Of a DNA stretch of 64,000 nt, positions 8,129 through 17,974 are shown one piece after another. Made by a program: the position numbers and the translations under genes. The stretch lies in assembly GCF_004519405.1 (NCBI RefSeq), contig NZ_SGWI01000001.1, positions 62,001 to 126,000 on the forward strand. Reading direction: 5' to 3'. A model generated the notes under the pieces. That model searched no databases. It had not been told where the DNA came from and worked only from the letters and a program-made list of their open reading frames with translations. The stretch comes from Pseudomonas sp. BCA17 (GTDB taxonomy: Bacteria > Pseudomonadota > Gammaproteobacteria > Pseudomonadales > Pseudomonadaceae). Within the stretch, counting starts at the first letter, position 1; every line of letters begins with the position of its first letter.

Positions 8129-9508
8129 TCAAAGCGTGTCGAGCACGGTAAGAAGGGCGGTGATGTCATCGGGGGCGACCCGATGACATGGTGGGCGTAG
8201 CAGTTGCTCGCCCTGGCTGGCCGGCTGCGGGAGGCAGATCCCCAGTTCGGCGAGCAGCGCCGCCGATTTGAGCGGGGAAATTTCCCCCAGCGTAACCATC
8301 GGCGCCACCAGGCTGCGCCGGTACAGGCGAGCGGCAATCACGCCGGTGGCCGTGTGCGGGTCGACGATGTAGCCGGTGTCGCGATGCAGCGCGATCATCT
8401 CATTCAGGGTTTCCTCATCGCTGACTGCGTAGGAGTCAATGATCATCCGTGCGCGTAACCAGCTTTCGTTGGCGAGGGTGATCTCGCCATGGGTTTCCAG
8501 CTCGAGCATCAACGCGCTGACCGCCTGATGATCATGCTCATACACTTCCCAGAGGAAACGCTCCAGGTTGGAGAACGTCGACAGGTCCATCGCCGGTGAC
8601 CGGGTCTGGTTGGCGCGCAGCCTGGAATAATGGTTCTTCAGGAACAACTGGTGCAGGGCATCGTTGGTATTGGTGGCGACGATAATCTGCGTGATGGGCA
8701 AGCCCATCTTCTGCGCTACGTAGCCTGCATAGACTTCGGCGAAACTCGCCGCCGGCACGCTGAAACCGATCGGCCGCTGACCGCCGCCCAGTTGCAGCAC
8801 CGCGTGGAAATACATCACCAGTTGTGCCAGGACGTTGACCCAGTTGCTGGAGTTGAAACTGATCGCCTCGTACTGGGGGCACGGCCACTGTTTGAACAGG
8901 CGGCTGACAATGCCCTGGCACTCGTCGAAGCTGCCGTCGACCGCAAACAGATGCACAGTGGGCCGCGCCACCGCCCACAGCGCGTGCAACTGGTGCTGCG
9001 GCACCCCGCGCTCCGGGTAGAGCACTACCAGATGGGCCTCGTCACAGTTTTTGAACGCCTCGATCGCCGCCAGGCCGGTATCGCCGTTGGTGGCGCCGAG
9101 CATCACTGCGCGTCGGGCGCGCCGGTGCAGAAAGTATTGCACCAACTGCGCCTGCAACTGCGCGGCAAAATCCTTCGAGGAGCGGGTAGGGCCGTGGAAC
9201 AGCTCCAGTACCCATTCATTGCGGTCGACCTGATGCAAAGGCGCTACGGCCCGGTGCTGGAAACGGCGGCTGGCCTCTTTGAGCAGGCGCTTGAGATCCG
9301 GCTCGGGAATGGCGTCCCCAATGAACGGACGCAAGATCCGATACGCCAATTCGTCGTAGGGCAAGGTAGACCAGTTCGCGATGTCCTGGGGTTCGAATTG
9401 CGGCAGGTCCAGGGGGACGAACAGCCCGCCGTCGTCGGCAATGCCGGACAATACGACCTTTTCGAAGTCGACCCGTACGGCGGCATTTCGGGTACTCACA
9501 TAGTGCAT
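8129..9508 (-). CDS. Threonine synthase-like PLP enzyme, divergent active-site loop
   Basis: The 459-residue protein has the threonine synthase N-terminal domain (YVSTRN, DDGGLFVP) and the PLP lysine K112 in FHGPTRSSKDFA. It also has the glycine-rich phosphate loop GATNGDTGLAAIEAF and the SSNWVNVLAQ segment. In standard ThrC the lysine loop reads GPTLAFKD; here LAF is replaced by RSS, next to the PLP lysine. Length is similar to ThrC (about 430-470). It lies 16 bp from the LysR gene and 22 bp from the Lrp gene, all on the minus strand, outside the usual hom-thrC biosynthetic context. It may act on O-phosphohomoserine or a related substrate; the altered loop makes strict threonine synthase activity uncertain. 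Confidence 0.82.
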   Translation of the reverse strand: MHYVSTRNAAVRVDFEKVVLSGIADDGGLFVPLDLPQFEPQDIANWSTLPYDELAYRILRPFIGDAIPEPDLKRLLKEASRRFQHRAVAPLHQVDRNEWVLELFHGPTRSSKDFAAQLQAQLVQYFLHRRARRAVMLGATNGDTGLAAIEAFKNCDEAHLVVLYPERGVPQHQLHALWAVARPTVHLFAVDGSFDECQGIVSRLFKQWPCPQYEAISFNSSNWVNVLAQLVMYFHAVLQLGGGQRPIGFSVPAASFAEVYAGYVAQKMGLPITQIIVATNTNDALHQLFLKNHYSRLRANQTRSPAMDLSTFSNLERFLWEVYEHDHQAVSALMLELETHGEITLANESWLRARMIIDSYAVSDEETLNEMIALHRDTGYIVDPHTATGVIAARLYRRSLVAPMVTLGEISPLKSAALLAELGICLPQPASQGEQLLRPPCHRVAPDDITALLTVLDTL

Positions 9509-9524
9509 GCTTTGGCTCCGGCCA

Positions 9525-10415
9525 CTATTTGTATCGGTGTGCCTGCTCGACCAGCCAGGTTGAAAACATCACGGCGTCGGGATGCTCGTCGGCGCCTGAA
9601 CCCCTTACCAGGTAAAACGATTCGCTGGCTTCGATGCGCTGGTCGAAGGGTTCGACCAGGCGCCCGTCCTGAAGCATTTCGTCGACCATCGAGGAGCGTG
9701 CCAGTGCAATCCCTTGCCCCAGCTCCGCCATGCGCAAGGTCGAGATCAGCGTGTCGAACTGCAAGCCGCATGACGAATCGACGGTGTCCGCGCCGACCAT
9801 CTTCAACCAGTAACCCCAACCCTCCTCGTAGCCCAGCACATGCAGCAGTGTGTGCTGGGCTACGTCCTGGGCAGTGTTCAGCGGCGAACGTGCGATCAGG
9901 GCGGGCGAGCACACCGGAAACAAGGTGTCCCAGGTCAGGCGCTGTGAAACCAGGCCGGGCCATTGGCCATGGCCCCAGCGAATCTCCATATCGTCTTCGC
10001 CATCCAGCTCCTTGACCCAGATATTGCTGATGTAGCGGATATCCACATGCGGATGGGTCTGACGAAAGCCCACCAGTTTGGGCGCCAGCCAGTGCACGAA
10101 AAACGCCAGGCTGCCACGCACTTTGATCGGCCGGCGTTTGTGCTGGCCAAAAATCTCATTGGTGCCGACTGCCAGCCGGGTGATCGCATCCTGCACCACC
10201 GGCAGATAGGCCTGGCCTTCTTCGGTCAGGCCCAGGCCACGCGGCAACCGCTTGAACAGCGCCACCCCCAGATGGCTTTCCAACTGCCGGATCTGCTGGC
10301 TGACCGCACCCTGGGTCAAACACAGTTCGTCAGCGGCGTGAGTGAAGTTCAGGCATCGAGCGGACACCTCGAAGGCCCGTAGCCAATTCAACGGAGGGAG
10401 TGGCTTTTGCTTCAT
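9525..10415 (-). CDS. LysR-family regulator, GcvA-like
   Basis: The 296-residue protein begins MKQKPLPPLNWLRAFEVSAR with the typical LysR winged helix (residues 9-67, including LTQGAVSQQIRQLESHLGVALF). A periplasmic-binding-protein-like effector domain follows. Overall style matches the GcvA/AmpR subgroup. The upstream open frame to 10559 is ignored because the HTH begins at the ATG at 10415. It sits between the permease and threonine synthase genes in the same orientation and is the likely local activator of the amino-acid cluster. Confidence 0.9.
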   Translation of the reverse strand: MKQKPLPPLNWLRAFEVSARCLNFTHAADELCLTQGAVSQQIRQLESHLGVALFKRLPRGLGLTEEGQAYLPVVQDAITRLAVGTNEIFGQHKRRPIKVRGSLAFFVHWLAPKLVGFRQTHPHVDIRYISNIWVKELDGEDDMEIRWGHGQWPGLVSQRLTWDTLFPVCSPALIARSPLNTAQDVAQHTLLHVLGYEEGWGYWLKMVGADTVDSSCGLQFDTLISTLRMAELGQGIALARSSMVDEMLQDGRLVEPFDQRIEASESFYLVRGSGADEHPDAVMFSTWLVEQAHRYK

Positions 10416-10471
10416 GGTCTGTACCTTATCGACGCTGTGCCGAGCACGCTGGGCCACACCGTCGAGCGCGC

Positions 10472-11914
10472 CTAGAACGCATCGGACGGTCGAACCGTGG
10501 AGGCGAGCGACAGGCGTCGCTCGCGGCTGTTGCGGGTAATGTAATACACGAAGTAGCACCAGGCGATGAAGGGCACACCGAAGTACAGCGCGACCCGCTG
10601 TTCCGGGTCAAACGCGATCCCCACACACGCCAGGGTGCAGCACACCAACGCGCCCAGCGGAATCCACGGGTAACCGCGCACCCGGAACTTGAGGTCGCGC
10701 ACATCGCCGCCATTGGCCACATACTGGCGGCGAAAGGCGATCTGGCTCGCGGCGATGCTCATCCAGACCACCACTACCGCCAGCCCGGAAATGGAAACCA
10801 GCGCCAAGTACACGGTGTTGGCCGCGAACACACTGCTGAGCAGTGAGGCGCCGCCGCCGACCATGCTCAACACAATCGCATTCAACGGCGTGCCCATGCG
10901 GGTCAGTTGGGAGAACTGCTTGGGCAGATGGCCCTGGTCGCTCAAGGTCCAGAGCATCCGCGAGGCGGCGTACAGCCCGGAGTTGGCGGCCGACAACAGC
11001 GCAGTAATGATGACAAAGTTCATGATGTCGGCGGAGTAGGGGATGCCGATATAGGTGAATACGGTCACGAAGGGGCTTTCCACCAATCCGGCCTGTTCGC
11101 GGGGCAACAGGGTCGCCAGGACGAAAATCGTGCCGACGAAAAAGATCGCCAGGCGTAGCACGGTGGTGCGGATGGCCCGTGGCACATTGCGTTGCGGGTC
11201 TTTGGTTTCACCGGCGGCAATACCGATCAGCTCGGTGCCCGAAAATGCGAACGACACGGCCAGCAAGGTCATGGCAATCGACATGAAACCAGTGGGGAAC
11301 AGGCCTTCGCGGGTGAAGTTACCCAGGCCGATGCTGTGGACCTGATCGATATTGAGCAGCCCGAGAATGGCGCCGCCGCCGATCAAAAGAAACACCACGA
11401 CCGTCACGACTTTGATCAGGGACAACCAGAACTCGGTTTCGGCAAACAAACGGACCGACACCACGTTGGTGAAAAACACCGCGCCGGCGAACAGCGCACT
11501 CCAGATCCATACCGGCGTGTCGGGGAACCAGCGCGTCATCAGGATACCGGCAGCGGTGAATTCCGAACCGATGGCCACCGTCCACGTCAGCCAATACAGC
11601 CATGCCACGGTATAGCCGGTACCCGGGCCGAGAAACCGCGTCGCGTAACTGCTGAACGAGCCGGTTTCGGGCATCTGCACCGCCAACTCGCCCAGGCACA
11701 TCATCACCATGTAGACCATGAGTGCGCCAATGACGTAAGCGATGACCGCACCGAGCGGGCCGGCCTGGTTGACGGTGTATCCGGAGGTCAGAAACAGCCC
11801 GGTGCCGATCACTCCACCGAGTGCCAACATGACGATATGGCGGGTTTGCATTTCCTGTTTGAAGCCGGCACGCGTGTTGAGTTTTTCTTCTTTTGTGGAC
11901 ATGGTTGTTCTCAT
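10472..11914 (-). CDS. APC-family amino acid permease
   Basis: The product has about 480 residues and twelve predicted membrane spans. It opens with the conserved first-helix motif [20 protein letters not shown] and contains [16 protein letters not shown] in helix 6, characteristic of the AAT subgroup of APC transporters. The text resembles S-methylmethionine/lysine-type permeases more than GABA or aromatic permeases, but specificity cannot be read from sequence. A second ATG at 11902 (MSTKEEK) is equally plausible as the start. An AAnAAnAA motif lies about 40 nt upstream. In context it likely imports the amino acid degraded by the adjacent enzymes. Confidence 0.9.
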   Translation of the reverse strand: MRTTMSTKEEKLNTRAGFKQEMQTRHIVMLALGGVIGTGLFLTSGYTVNQAGPLGAVIAYVIGALMVYMVMMCLGELAVQMPETGSFSSYATRFLGPGTGYTVAWLYWLTWTVAIGSEFTAAGILMTRWFPDTPVWIWSALFAGAVFFTNVVSVRLFAETEFWLSLIKVVTVVVFLLIGGGAILGLLNIDQVHSIGLGNFTREGLFPTGFMSIAMTLLAVSFAFSGTELIGIAAGETKDPQRNVPRAIRTTVLRLAIFFVGTIFVLATLLPREQAGLVESPFVTVFTYIGIPYSADIMNFVIITALLSAANSGLYAASRMLWTLSDQGHLPKQFSQLTRMGTPLNAIVLSMVGGGASLLSSVFAANTVYLALVSISGLAVVVVWMSIAASQIAFRRQYVANGGDVRDLKFRVRGYPWIPLGALVCCTLACVGIAFDPEQRVALYFGVPFIAWCYFVYYITRNSRERRLSLASTVRPSDAF

Positions 11915-11952
11915 GAAAGTTGTTAGGGCAGGTAGGAACGTTGCCGCTAAGT

Positions 11953-11964
11953 CTTATTATTATT
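11953..11964 (-). promoter_or_regulatory. CA motif (AATAATAATAAG) upstream of the permease
   Basis: Minus-strand AATAATAATAAG fits AAnAAnAA, the Hfq/Crc binding motif, in the leader of the permease gene. Confidence 0.5.
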
Positions 11965-12013
11965 CCTCTTCATGAAACGCCTCACAGACGGCCCTGTCGT
12001 GAGGTTTGAAAGG

Positions 12014-13270
12014 TCAGTTCGCGGCTTCGGCGCAGGTACTCCGCTGGCTGTTTTCCTCGCGCAGGCAGCGCACAAATGCGAACGCCTGCTTCAAATCATC
12101 AAGCAGATCATCGGTGTCCTCGATGCCGACCGAGACCCGCACCAGCCCCTCCGAGATGCCCAGCGCCAGCCGTTCCTCCAGCGTGTTCTCCACATGACTG
12201 GTGGTGCGGGCCGGGCCGTAAATGGTTTCCACCGCACCGAGGTTGCCGGCGCAGTGCGCAAATCGCAGGCGTGGCAGCAGTACCTTGACGGTGTCCATGC
12301 CGCCGACCAGTACAAAACTGACGATGGCGCCGAAGCCAGCCATTTGCGCGCAGGCCACCGCGTGGTTCGGGTGCCCGGGCAGGCCGGGATAATTGACGGA
12401 TGACACCAAGGGTTCGGTGCACAAGAACTCCGCCAGGGCACAAGCGCTGCGTTGCTGTTGGCGCATGCGCAGTACCAGGGTTTTCATGCCGCGAATGATC
12501 AGGTAGGCCGAGAACGGGTCGAGTGTCGCACCGTTGATTTCGCGGTAATGCCGAACCTTGGCCATCAACGATTCCTTGCCGCAGACCAGGCCGCCCAGCA
12601 CATCACCATGGCCACTGAGGAATTTGGTGGCGCTGTGGATGACCACGTCCACCCCCAGCGCCAGCGGGTTCTGATTCAGTGGCGTGGCGAAGGTGTTATC
12701 GGCAACCACCAGGGCGCCGACGCGCTTGGCCGCCGCGACCAGCCGTTGGATATCGAGGATTTTCAGGGTCGGGTTGGTGGGCGTTTCCAGGTACAGCACC
12801 TGACAGCCTTTGGCGATTTCGCGCTCGATCTGCTCATGATCGAACGTCTCGCACAGCGTGACCGCCACGCCCGTGCGCGGCAGGAACTCTTCGAAAATCT
12901 TGTTGGTGCCGCCATAGCTGTCCTTGGTGGAGACTACGCGGTCGCCATGGGCCAGGAAGGTGTAAAGCACGCTGCTGATCGCGGCCATGCCGCTGCTGAA
13001 GGCAACGGCGGATTCGGCCATTTCCAACTCGCCAATCTTGGCTTCGAGAGTCTCGACCGTCGGGTTGCTCATGCGGCTGTAGATAAAGCCTGGGGCTTTG
13101 CCCAATGCAACGTCATACCAGGCATCAATGTCGTCGTAGCCATACGCAGCGCTGGCCACGATAGGGGTTTGGGTGGCGTTGTAAGGGTGGCTGACTTGCT
13201 CCCCGCCCCAGACCGCCCGGGTCCCGGCGCCCGCATTATCAAGTCCTGCGCTGTCAGGTTTTTTGTTCAT
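12014..13270 (-). CDS. Cys/Met-metabolism PLP enzyme (cystathionine gamma-synthase/lyase family)
   Basis: The 418-residue fold-type I enzyme has the family phosphate-binding and tyrosine motifs (YSRMSNPTVETLE, about 64-76; SSGMAAI) and LETPTNPTLKILDI. The DNTFATP segment is followed by the Schiff-base lysine K216 in HSATKFLSGHGD. It belongs to the group containing cystathionine gamma-synthase, gamma-lyase and methionine gamma-lyase; the exact reaction is not resolvable. ATG at 13270 is taken as start; an in-frame upstream start at 13285 is possible. It is the first gene of the minus-strand amino-acid cluster, 100 bp before the permease. Confidence 0.88.
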   Translation of the reverse strand: MNKKPDSAGLDNAGAGTRAVWGGEQVSHPYNATQTPIVASAAYGYDDIDAWYDVALGKAPGFIYSRMSNPTVETLEAKIGELEMAESAVAFSSGMAAISSVLYTFLAHGDRVVSTKDSYGGTNKIFEEFLPRTGVAVTLCETFDHEQIEREIAKGCQVLYLETPTNPTLKILDIQRLVAAAKRVGALVVADNTFATPLNQNPLALGVDVVIHSATKFLSGHGDVLGGLVCGKESLMAKVRHYREINGATLDPFSAYLIIRGMKTLVLRMRQQQRSACALAEFLCTEPLVSSVNYPGLPGHPNHAVACAQMAGFGAIVSFVLVGGMDTVKVLLPRLRFAHCAGNLGAVETIYGPARTTSHVENTLEERLALGISEGLVRVSVGIEDTDDLLDDLKQAFAFVRCLREENSQRSTCAEAAN

Positions 13271-13517
13271 TGAGGCTACTCGCACTGAGGGGTGAACGTT
13301 GAGTCATTCACACAGATAGTGCGGGCCAATATAGGGATTGGTGGGGCGCCCGAGAAACGATGTTATCGGTGCCAAAGGGCTGCTTTTTTTAATGGGTGCT
13401 GCTGGTGGAGTGATCATTTCTGTTTGTCGATAAAATATTTTATTGACTAAAAAATAATTGCCGGTTAATTATTGCTGCGCATCTGCTCGCATGCAGAGTC
13501 ACTTCCAGGGTTACACC

Positions 13518-14780
13518 ATGGGTCAGAAAATCACGCGCTCATTGGCCAGTCTGTATGTCCAGACGGTCGAGTCCTTAACCGTGCCTCAGTGGGCACCCGA
13601 ATTGATGCAGGGCTTTCCGGCTGAGCCGAAACACCGGGTCACGTGGAGCAATTGGATGCGTCCACCCTTCAGCCAGTGGGGGTTCCGTCATCTGGCGCGC
13701 CTGCGTCCCACCATCGATGTGCAGGCGGGCACCGCATCTGCGGGGCAACTCAAGCAGGCCCCAAGAGCACTGGACGCGCTGTGTTTCGACAGTGAGTGCG
13801 GACTGAGCATCAGCGTTATTGATCACCTTGTCGCCAGCCAGACCGACGCCTTTTTGGTGATGCAGGGTGACACGGTATTGTTCGAGCGTTACTTCAACGG
13901 CCAGCGCGCCGATGACCGCCACATCATGTTCTCGGTGACCAAGTCGCTGATCGGCACCCTGGGTGAACAACTGGTCACCCAAGGCGCGCTCAAGCCCGAG
14001 TTACCCGCTGCGTACTACGTGCCCGAGCTGGTGGGCAGCGCATTTGGCGATGCGACGGTGCGCCAGTTGTTCGACATGGCGGTGGGCATCGACTACAGCG
14101 AGGTCTATGACGATCCCAACTCCGAGAGTTCGCAATACGGTTATGCCTGCGGCTTTCAACCGGCACCCGCGCAGTACGCCCAATTCGAGTCGCTGTATCA
14201 ATACTTGCCGTCACTCAGGAAGCGCGGGAGCCACGGTGGTTTTTTCCATTACGTGACGGCGACCACCGAAGCATTGGCGTGGGTCATGGAGCGCGCCTCG
14301 GGCAAGGCCTGCAGCCAGATGCTGGAGAGGATCTGGGAGCGCCTGGGGTGTGACCGGGACGGCTATTTCATGGCCGACCCGTGGGGGCGGAATGTGGCGG
14401 GCGCGGGTTTCAGTGCCACCTTGAGAGACATGGCGCGTTTCGGTCGACTACTGGCCAACGATGGCCGCCATGATGGCTGCGAACTCCTGTCGCCTGAGAC
14501 CGTGGGGCGCATTGCCGCCGGGTCTGATCCAGCGATCTACGCGCAAAACACCGAGTTCTCCAACTGGACACCGGGTGCCTCCTACCGAAGCCAGTGGTAC
14601 GTGTTCAATGACCACAGCCAAGCCCTGATGGCCGGCGGGATTCACGGCCAATACCTGTTCATCGACAAACCCTCCGGTGTGGTGATCGTCAAGCAATCGT
14701 CGTTGGCGGATGCGGTGAGCCCGTTCGATACCGACAGTGTGCGCATGCTGCGCGCCATTGCCGCTCACCTGAGCCACTGA
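13518..14780 (+). CDS. Serine hydrolase of the beta-lactamase/6-aminohexanoate-dimer hydrolase family
   Basis: The 420-residue protein carries the S-x-x-K nucleophile motif at S139-V-T-K142. An HYVTATTEALAWV segment occupies the place of the tyrosine motif, and GGIHGQYLFID matches the GIHGQ-type third motif seen in NylB-like hydrolases. No clear signal peptide is visible, arguing for a cytoplasmic amidase or esterase rather than a secreted beta-lactamase. The start at 13518 has AGGG 8 bp upstream; in-frame ATG codons at 13458 and 13491 lack one. It leads a plus-strand set with an outer-membrane barrel and a binding protein, so it may hydrolyse an imported amide or ester. Confidence 0.85.
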   Translation: MGQKITRSLASLYVQTVESLTVPQWAPELMQGFPAEPKHRVTWSNWMRPPFSQWGFRHLARLRPTIDVQAGTASAGQLKQAPRALDALCFDSECGLSISVIDHLVASQTDAFLVMQGDTVLFERYFNGQRADDRHIMFSVTKSLIGTLGEQLVTQGALKPELPAAYYVPELVGSAFGDATVRQLFDMAVGIDYSEVYDDPNSESSQYGYACGFQPAPAQYAQFESLYQYLPSLRKRGSHGGFFHYVTATTEALAWVMERASGKACSQMLERIWERLGCDRDGYFMADPWGRNVAGAGFSATLRDMARFGRLLANDGRHDGCELLSPETVGRIAAGSDPAIYAQNTEFSNWTPGASYRSQWYVFNDHSQALMAGGIHGQYLFIDKPSGVVIVKQSSLADAVSPFDTDSVRMLRAIAAHLSH

Positions 14781-14868
14781 TACACGCCAAACAATAAGAA
14801 TCTTGCGTTCTATTCACCCGGCCTCGCCGGGTGCTGGCGGCGCGCTGCGTCGCCATTGACTGCCCTGT

Positions 14869-14880
14869 AACAACAATAAT
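14869..14880 (+). promoter_or_regulatory. CA motif (AACAACAATAAT)
   Basis: AACAACAATAAT fits AAnAAnAA twice and lies 17 nt before the outer-membrane barrel gene, just upstream of its CAGGAG ribosome-binding site. Confidence 0.5.
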
Positions 14881-14896
14881 TCCACAGGAGCTTCTT

Positions 14897-16234
14897 ATGG
14901 TTTTCACCCCGCGTTTCTCTCGAGCGCTGTTGGCGCTTGGCTTACCCTTGATCCCCCACATCGCGTTGGCGGGCTACACCTTTGAGGACGGTAATCTCAA
15001 GGGCGAAGTCAACCTCACCGCAGGCGGCGCGACGCTGTTCACCCGTGGCGTCAACTTCGGCAGCGGTCAAGTCGATTCACGCAGCGGTAAAAATGGCGGC
15101 GCGACGATCAACTGGCAAGAGGTCTACGTAAAACCGGGCGTCAAGCTCGACTATGCGCTGCAACCCGACTTCAGCCTGCTGGCGGGCGGTTCCCTGGTGG
15201 CAGCCAGCACCTTCGGTGATGGCGATGCAGGCGGCTTCACCCGCAGCTCCGACGGCAAGGCGGCCGTCGAAGAACTCTACGCAGGTTTTCGCGCCGGCGA
15301 GTGGACGCTTACCGCAGGTCGCCAGAACTACATGATCGGTACGGGCTTCATCGTGATGGACGGCAATCTCGATCAGCACAAGGACGGCGCCTACTGGCTC
15401 GGCCCGCGCACGGCCTTCAAGGACTCGGCGATCCTGGCCTGGGATCACGGCGCGCTGAAATCTCAGGCATTCACCTTGCGCACTGACGATGATCTGGGTG
15501 ATTGGCGCATGACCGGGGTCAACCTCGATTACAACGTCGATAACCAGGTGACGCTGGGTGCCATGGCCATGAAGGTCAATGCCCTCGGCCCCAGAGGGAG
15601 CACGCTGCCACGGCGCCGCGACGGGATGCTGGTATACAACCTGAGGGCGCTCAAGGCCAGTGTGCCCGGCGTGCCGGCACTCACCCTGAATGCCGAGTAT
15701 GCGCTGGAGCGGGGCAGCGGCGAGGGTGTCGATTACGACGCCAGCGCCTGGTATGGCCAGGCCGACTATGCCTTCAATACCTTGCCGCTGACACCCGTGA
15801 TCGGCTACCGCTACGCGAGCTTTTCCGGTGATGACAACCTCGCCGATAACCGCCAGAAAGCCTGGGACCCGCTGAGCAAAGGTTTCGTCGACTGGAGCAC
15901 CTGGCTCGTGGGGGATGTGGTCGGCAACTACCTGCTGTTCAACAGCAACGAAAATGTCCAGCAGTTCTCCCTCAAGACCCACCTCAACGAAACCCTGACC
16001 CTCGGCGCGATTCACTACCAGTTCTGGCTGGATCAGAAAAACTACATGGGCGCGACGGTCAGTGACCGGCGTTTTGCCGATGAGAGCGTGGTATTCCTCG
16101 ACTGGACGCCAACGCCATCGTTCTATACGTCGCTGTCGTACAACTGGGTCAAGCCACTGGCAGCCGCCAAGCAGGTTTTCGGCAACGACCAGCGCTTCAG
16201 TGCGCTGGAATTGTATTTCACCTATCGCTATTAA
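14897..16234 (+). CDS. Outer-membrane beta-barrel protein (alginate-export/porin-like)
   Basis: The 445-residue product has a signal peptide (residues 1-23, ending IALAG). After it come amphipathic beta strands with alternating aromatic residues and a terminal FTYRY, typical of an outer-membrane barrel. The WTLTAGRQNYMIGTGFIVMDG segment resembles AlgE/alginate_export-type porins. Start chosen at ATG 14897 with CAGGAG 6 bp upstream; the frame opens earlier at 14831 without a site. It sits between a hydrolase and an ABC binding protein, suggesting uptake of a specific compound. The family placement is moderate and the ligand unknown. Confidence 0.8.
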   Translation: MVFTPRFSRALLALGLPLIPHIALAGYTFEDGNLKGEVNLTAGGATLFTRGVNFGSGQVDSRSGKNGGATINWQEVYVKPGVKLDYALQPDFSLLAGGSLVAASTFGDGDAGGFTRSSDGKAAVEELYAGFRAGEWTLTAGRQNYMIGTGFIVMDGNLDQHKDGAYWLGPRTAFKDSAILAWDHGALKSQAFTLRTDDDLGDWRMTGVNLDYNVDNQVTLGAMAMKVNALGPRGSTLPRRRDGMLVYNLRALKASVPGVPALTLNAEYALERGSGEGVDYDASAWYGQADYAFNTLPLTPVIGYRYASFSGDDNLADNRQKAWDPLSKGFVDWSTWLVGDVVGNYLLFNSNENVQQFSLKTHLNETLTLGAIHYQFWLDQKNYMGATVSDRRFADESVVFLDWTPTPSFYTSLSYNWVKPLAAAKQVFGNDQRFSALELYFTYRY

Positions 16235-16273
16235 GTGCTGCGAGCCATCGTGGCCGCGCTGGAGTGTTTTTAT

Positions 16274-17377
16274 ATGAACAGGTTTTTGCGTAATACCTTG
16301 CTGGGCACTGTCGCTTCGCTGTTGATCAGTGGTTTTTGCCTGGCGCAAGAGCGGACCGTGCGGATCTACAACTGGATCGAATACCTGCCGCCGCAAGTGC
16401 TCAAGAGTTTCCAGGACGAAACCGGCATTCGTCCGATCTACGATGTGTTCGACAGTGCTGAAACCATGGAGTCCAAGCTGCTGACCGGCAACTCCGGTTA
16501 TGACGTGGTATTCCCCGGCACCGCCAACCTGGGGCATCTGATCACGGCCGGCGCCGTCCAGCCCCTGGATCGCAAGCAGTTACCCAACTGGCAGCACCTG
16601 GACGCGCAATTCATGCACTCCCTGGAGGCTGTGGGGGACACCGGCAATCGCTATGCCGCACCTTACCTGTGGGGCACCACTTTGATCGGCTACAACGTCG
16701 ACAAGGTCCGCAAAGCCCTCGGCCCCGATGTGCAGATGAACAGCTGGGACATCATCTTCAAGGAAGAAAACCTCGCCAAGCTCGCCAGTTGTGGCGTGGG
16801 CTTTCTCGATGCCGGCAATGAAATCCTGCCGATTGCCCTGCACTACAAGGGCCTGGACCCCAACAGCCAGAAACGCGAGGACTACCCGCAGGCCCAGGCC
16901 TTGATGATGAAAATCCGCCCCTACGTCACCTACTTCAACTCGTCGCGCTACGGCATGGACCTGGCCAACGGTGATATTTGCATCGGCGTGGGCTGGTCCG
17001 GCGGTGTGGCGTTGGCCAAGCGATTGGCGGATGCCGCCGGCAAGGGCGTCAAGGTCGAGATGGCATTGCCCAAGGAGGGCGCGCCGATGTGGTCGGACGT
17101 GATGATGATCCCGGCCAATGCGCCTGATCCGGAGGAGGCTCATGTGTTCATCAATTACATTTTGCGTCCGGATGTGATTGCCCGTATCAGCAATCAGATC
17201 GGTTACCCCAACCCGAACAAGGACGCCACTGCGTTGGTGGATGCCGGTATCCGCAACAACCCGAACATGTACGTGCCGGACGAGGCACGTAAGACTTTGT
17301 TCGCCCTGGAGCCGGTGCCGGCCGCAGTGGAGCGGATCCGTAACCGTACCTGGACGGCCATCAAGACCAACCGTTGA
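16274..17377 (+). CDS. Polyamine-type ABC periplasmic binding protein (PotF/SpuD-like)
   Basis: The 367-residue protein has a signal peptide ending at FCLAQ. It then follows the PotF/SpuD pattern: VRIYNWIEYLPP, FQDETGIRPIYDVFDSAETM, SGYDVVFPG, the WGTTLIGYN segment and IGVGWSGGVALA. Length matches PotF (about 370). No permease or ATPase gene is adjacent, so it must share components encoded elsewhere or act as an orphan sensor or binding protein. Start at 16274 has GGAG 9 bp upstream. Ligand could be putrescine, spermidine or a related amine such as a product of the upstream amidase-like enzyme. Confidence 0.9.
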   Translation: MNRFLRNTLLGTVASLLISGFCLAQERTVRIYNWIEYLPPQVLKSFQDETGIRPIYDVFDSAETMESKLLTGNSGYDVVFPGTANLGHLITAGAVQPLDRKQLPNWQHLDAQFMHSLEAVGDTGNRYAAPYLWGTTLIGYNVDKVRKALGPDVQMNSWDIIFKEENLAKLASCGVGFLDAGNEILPIALHYKGLDPNSQKREDYPQAQALMMKIRPYVTYFNSSRYGMDLANGDICIGVGWSGGVALAKRLADAAGKGVKVEMALPKEGAPMWSDVMMIPANAPDPEEAHVFINYILRPDVIARISNQIGYPNPNKDATALVDAGIRNNPNMYVPDEARKTLFALEPVPAAVERIRNRTWTAIKTNR

Positions 17378-17460
17378 TCTGTTGGCACGCTCCAAAGCCT
17401 GGGTTCGGCCGACGTGTTCGGCGGGTGCCTTAGATCAAAAGGAAAGCAAACGCAGCACTG

Positions 17461-17592
17461 CTTTTGCTTTCCTGTAGAAGCCTGCTTAGCTGTGCTCCAC
17501 AACTTTGAAGTGGCCGTGACCCTGTGGCGAGGGAGCTTGCTCCCGTGACGGCCCGAAAGCCGGCGACTATCCAACTGCCCCTCCGCGAGGGA
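17461..17592. repeat. REP-containing direct repeat, copy 1
   Basis: The block TTTGCTTTCCTGT ... ACAACTTTGAAGTGGCC ... TGTGGCGAGGGAGCTTGCTC ... CCTCCGCGAGG recurs with about 80-85% identity by eye at 17975-18105. The REP head is at 17522. Confidence 0.8.
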
Positions 17593-17785
17593 GGTCGCCC
17601 CGGTTGGCGGCCTTTGGGCCGACCAGGATGTTGGAATGGAACGAGTACATATCCATTGCTGCGGTAACGACGACTTAGGGTTCCGCCCTTACGGCGGGTC
17701 ACTTTGGAAAAGCCCCAAAGTAACCAAAGGGCTCTTGCCCCACCACTCGGCACCTCGCCCAGGCTCGGTGTGCCCGCAATCCGAC

Positions 17786-17872
17786 ATTGATTTGGGGGGG
17801 CCGCCGCCACGCGCCATCCATGGCGCGGGGCGGCTAAACCGGCATCCCTGCCGGTTTACCCCCCAAATCAAT
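17786..17872. repeat. Nested palindrome with 14-bp perfect outer arms
   Basis: ATTGATTTGGGGGG (17786-17799) and CCCCCCAAATCAAT (17859-17872) are exact reverse complements. Inside lie a CGCGCCAT/ATGGCGCG palindrome and an AAACCGGCA/TGCCGGTTT hairpin. A partial copy of the left arm, fused directly to the downstream flank, occurs at 18119-18140. Confidence 0.8.
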
Positions 17873-17974
17873 ATCGAATTCCGGCCAGCGTGGTTTGACG
17901 GGGCGCCTGAGATCAAGATCAAAAGCGACTCGCTTCGCATCGTGATGTGTGTAGATACCATGCTGCATTGCAGC

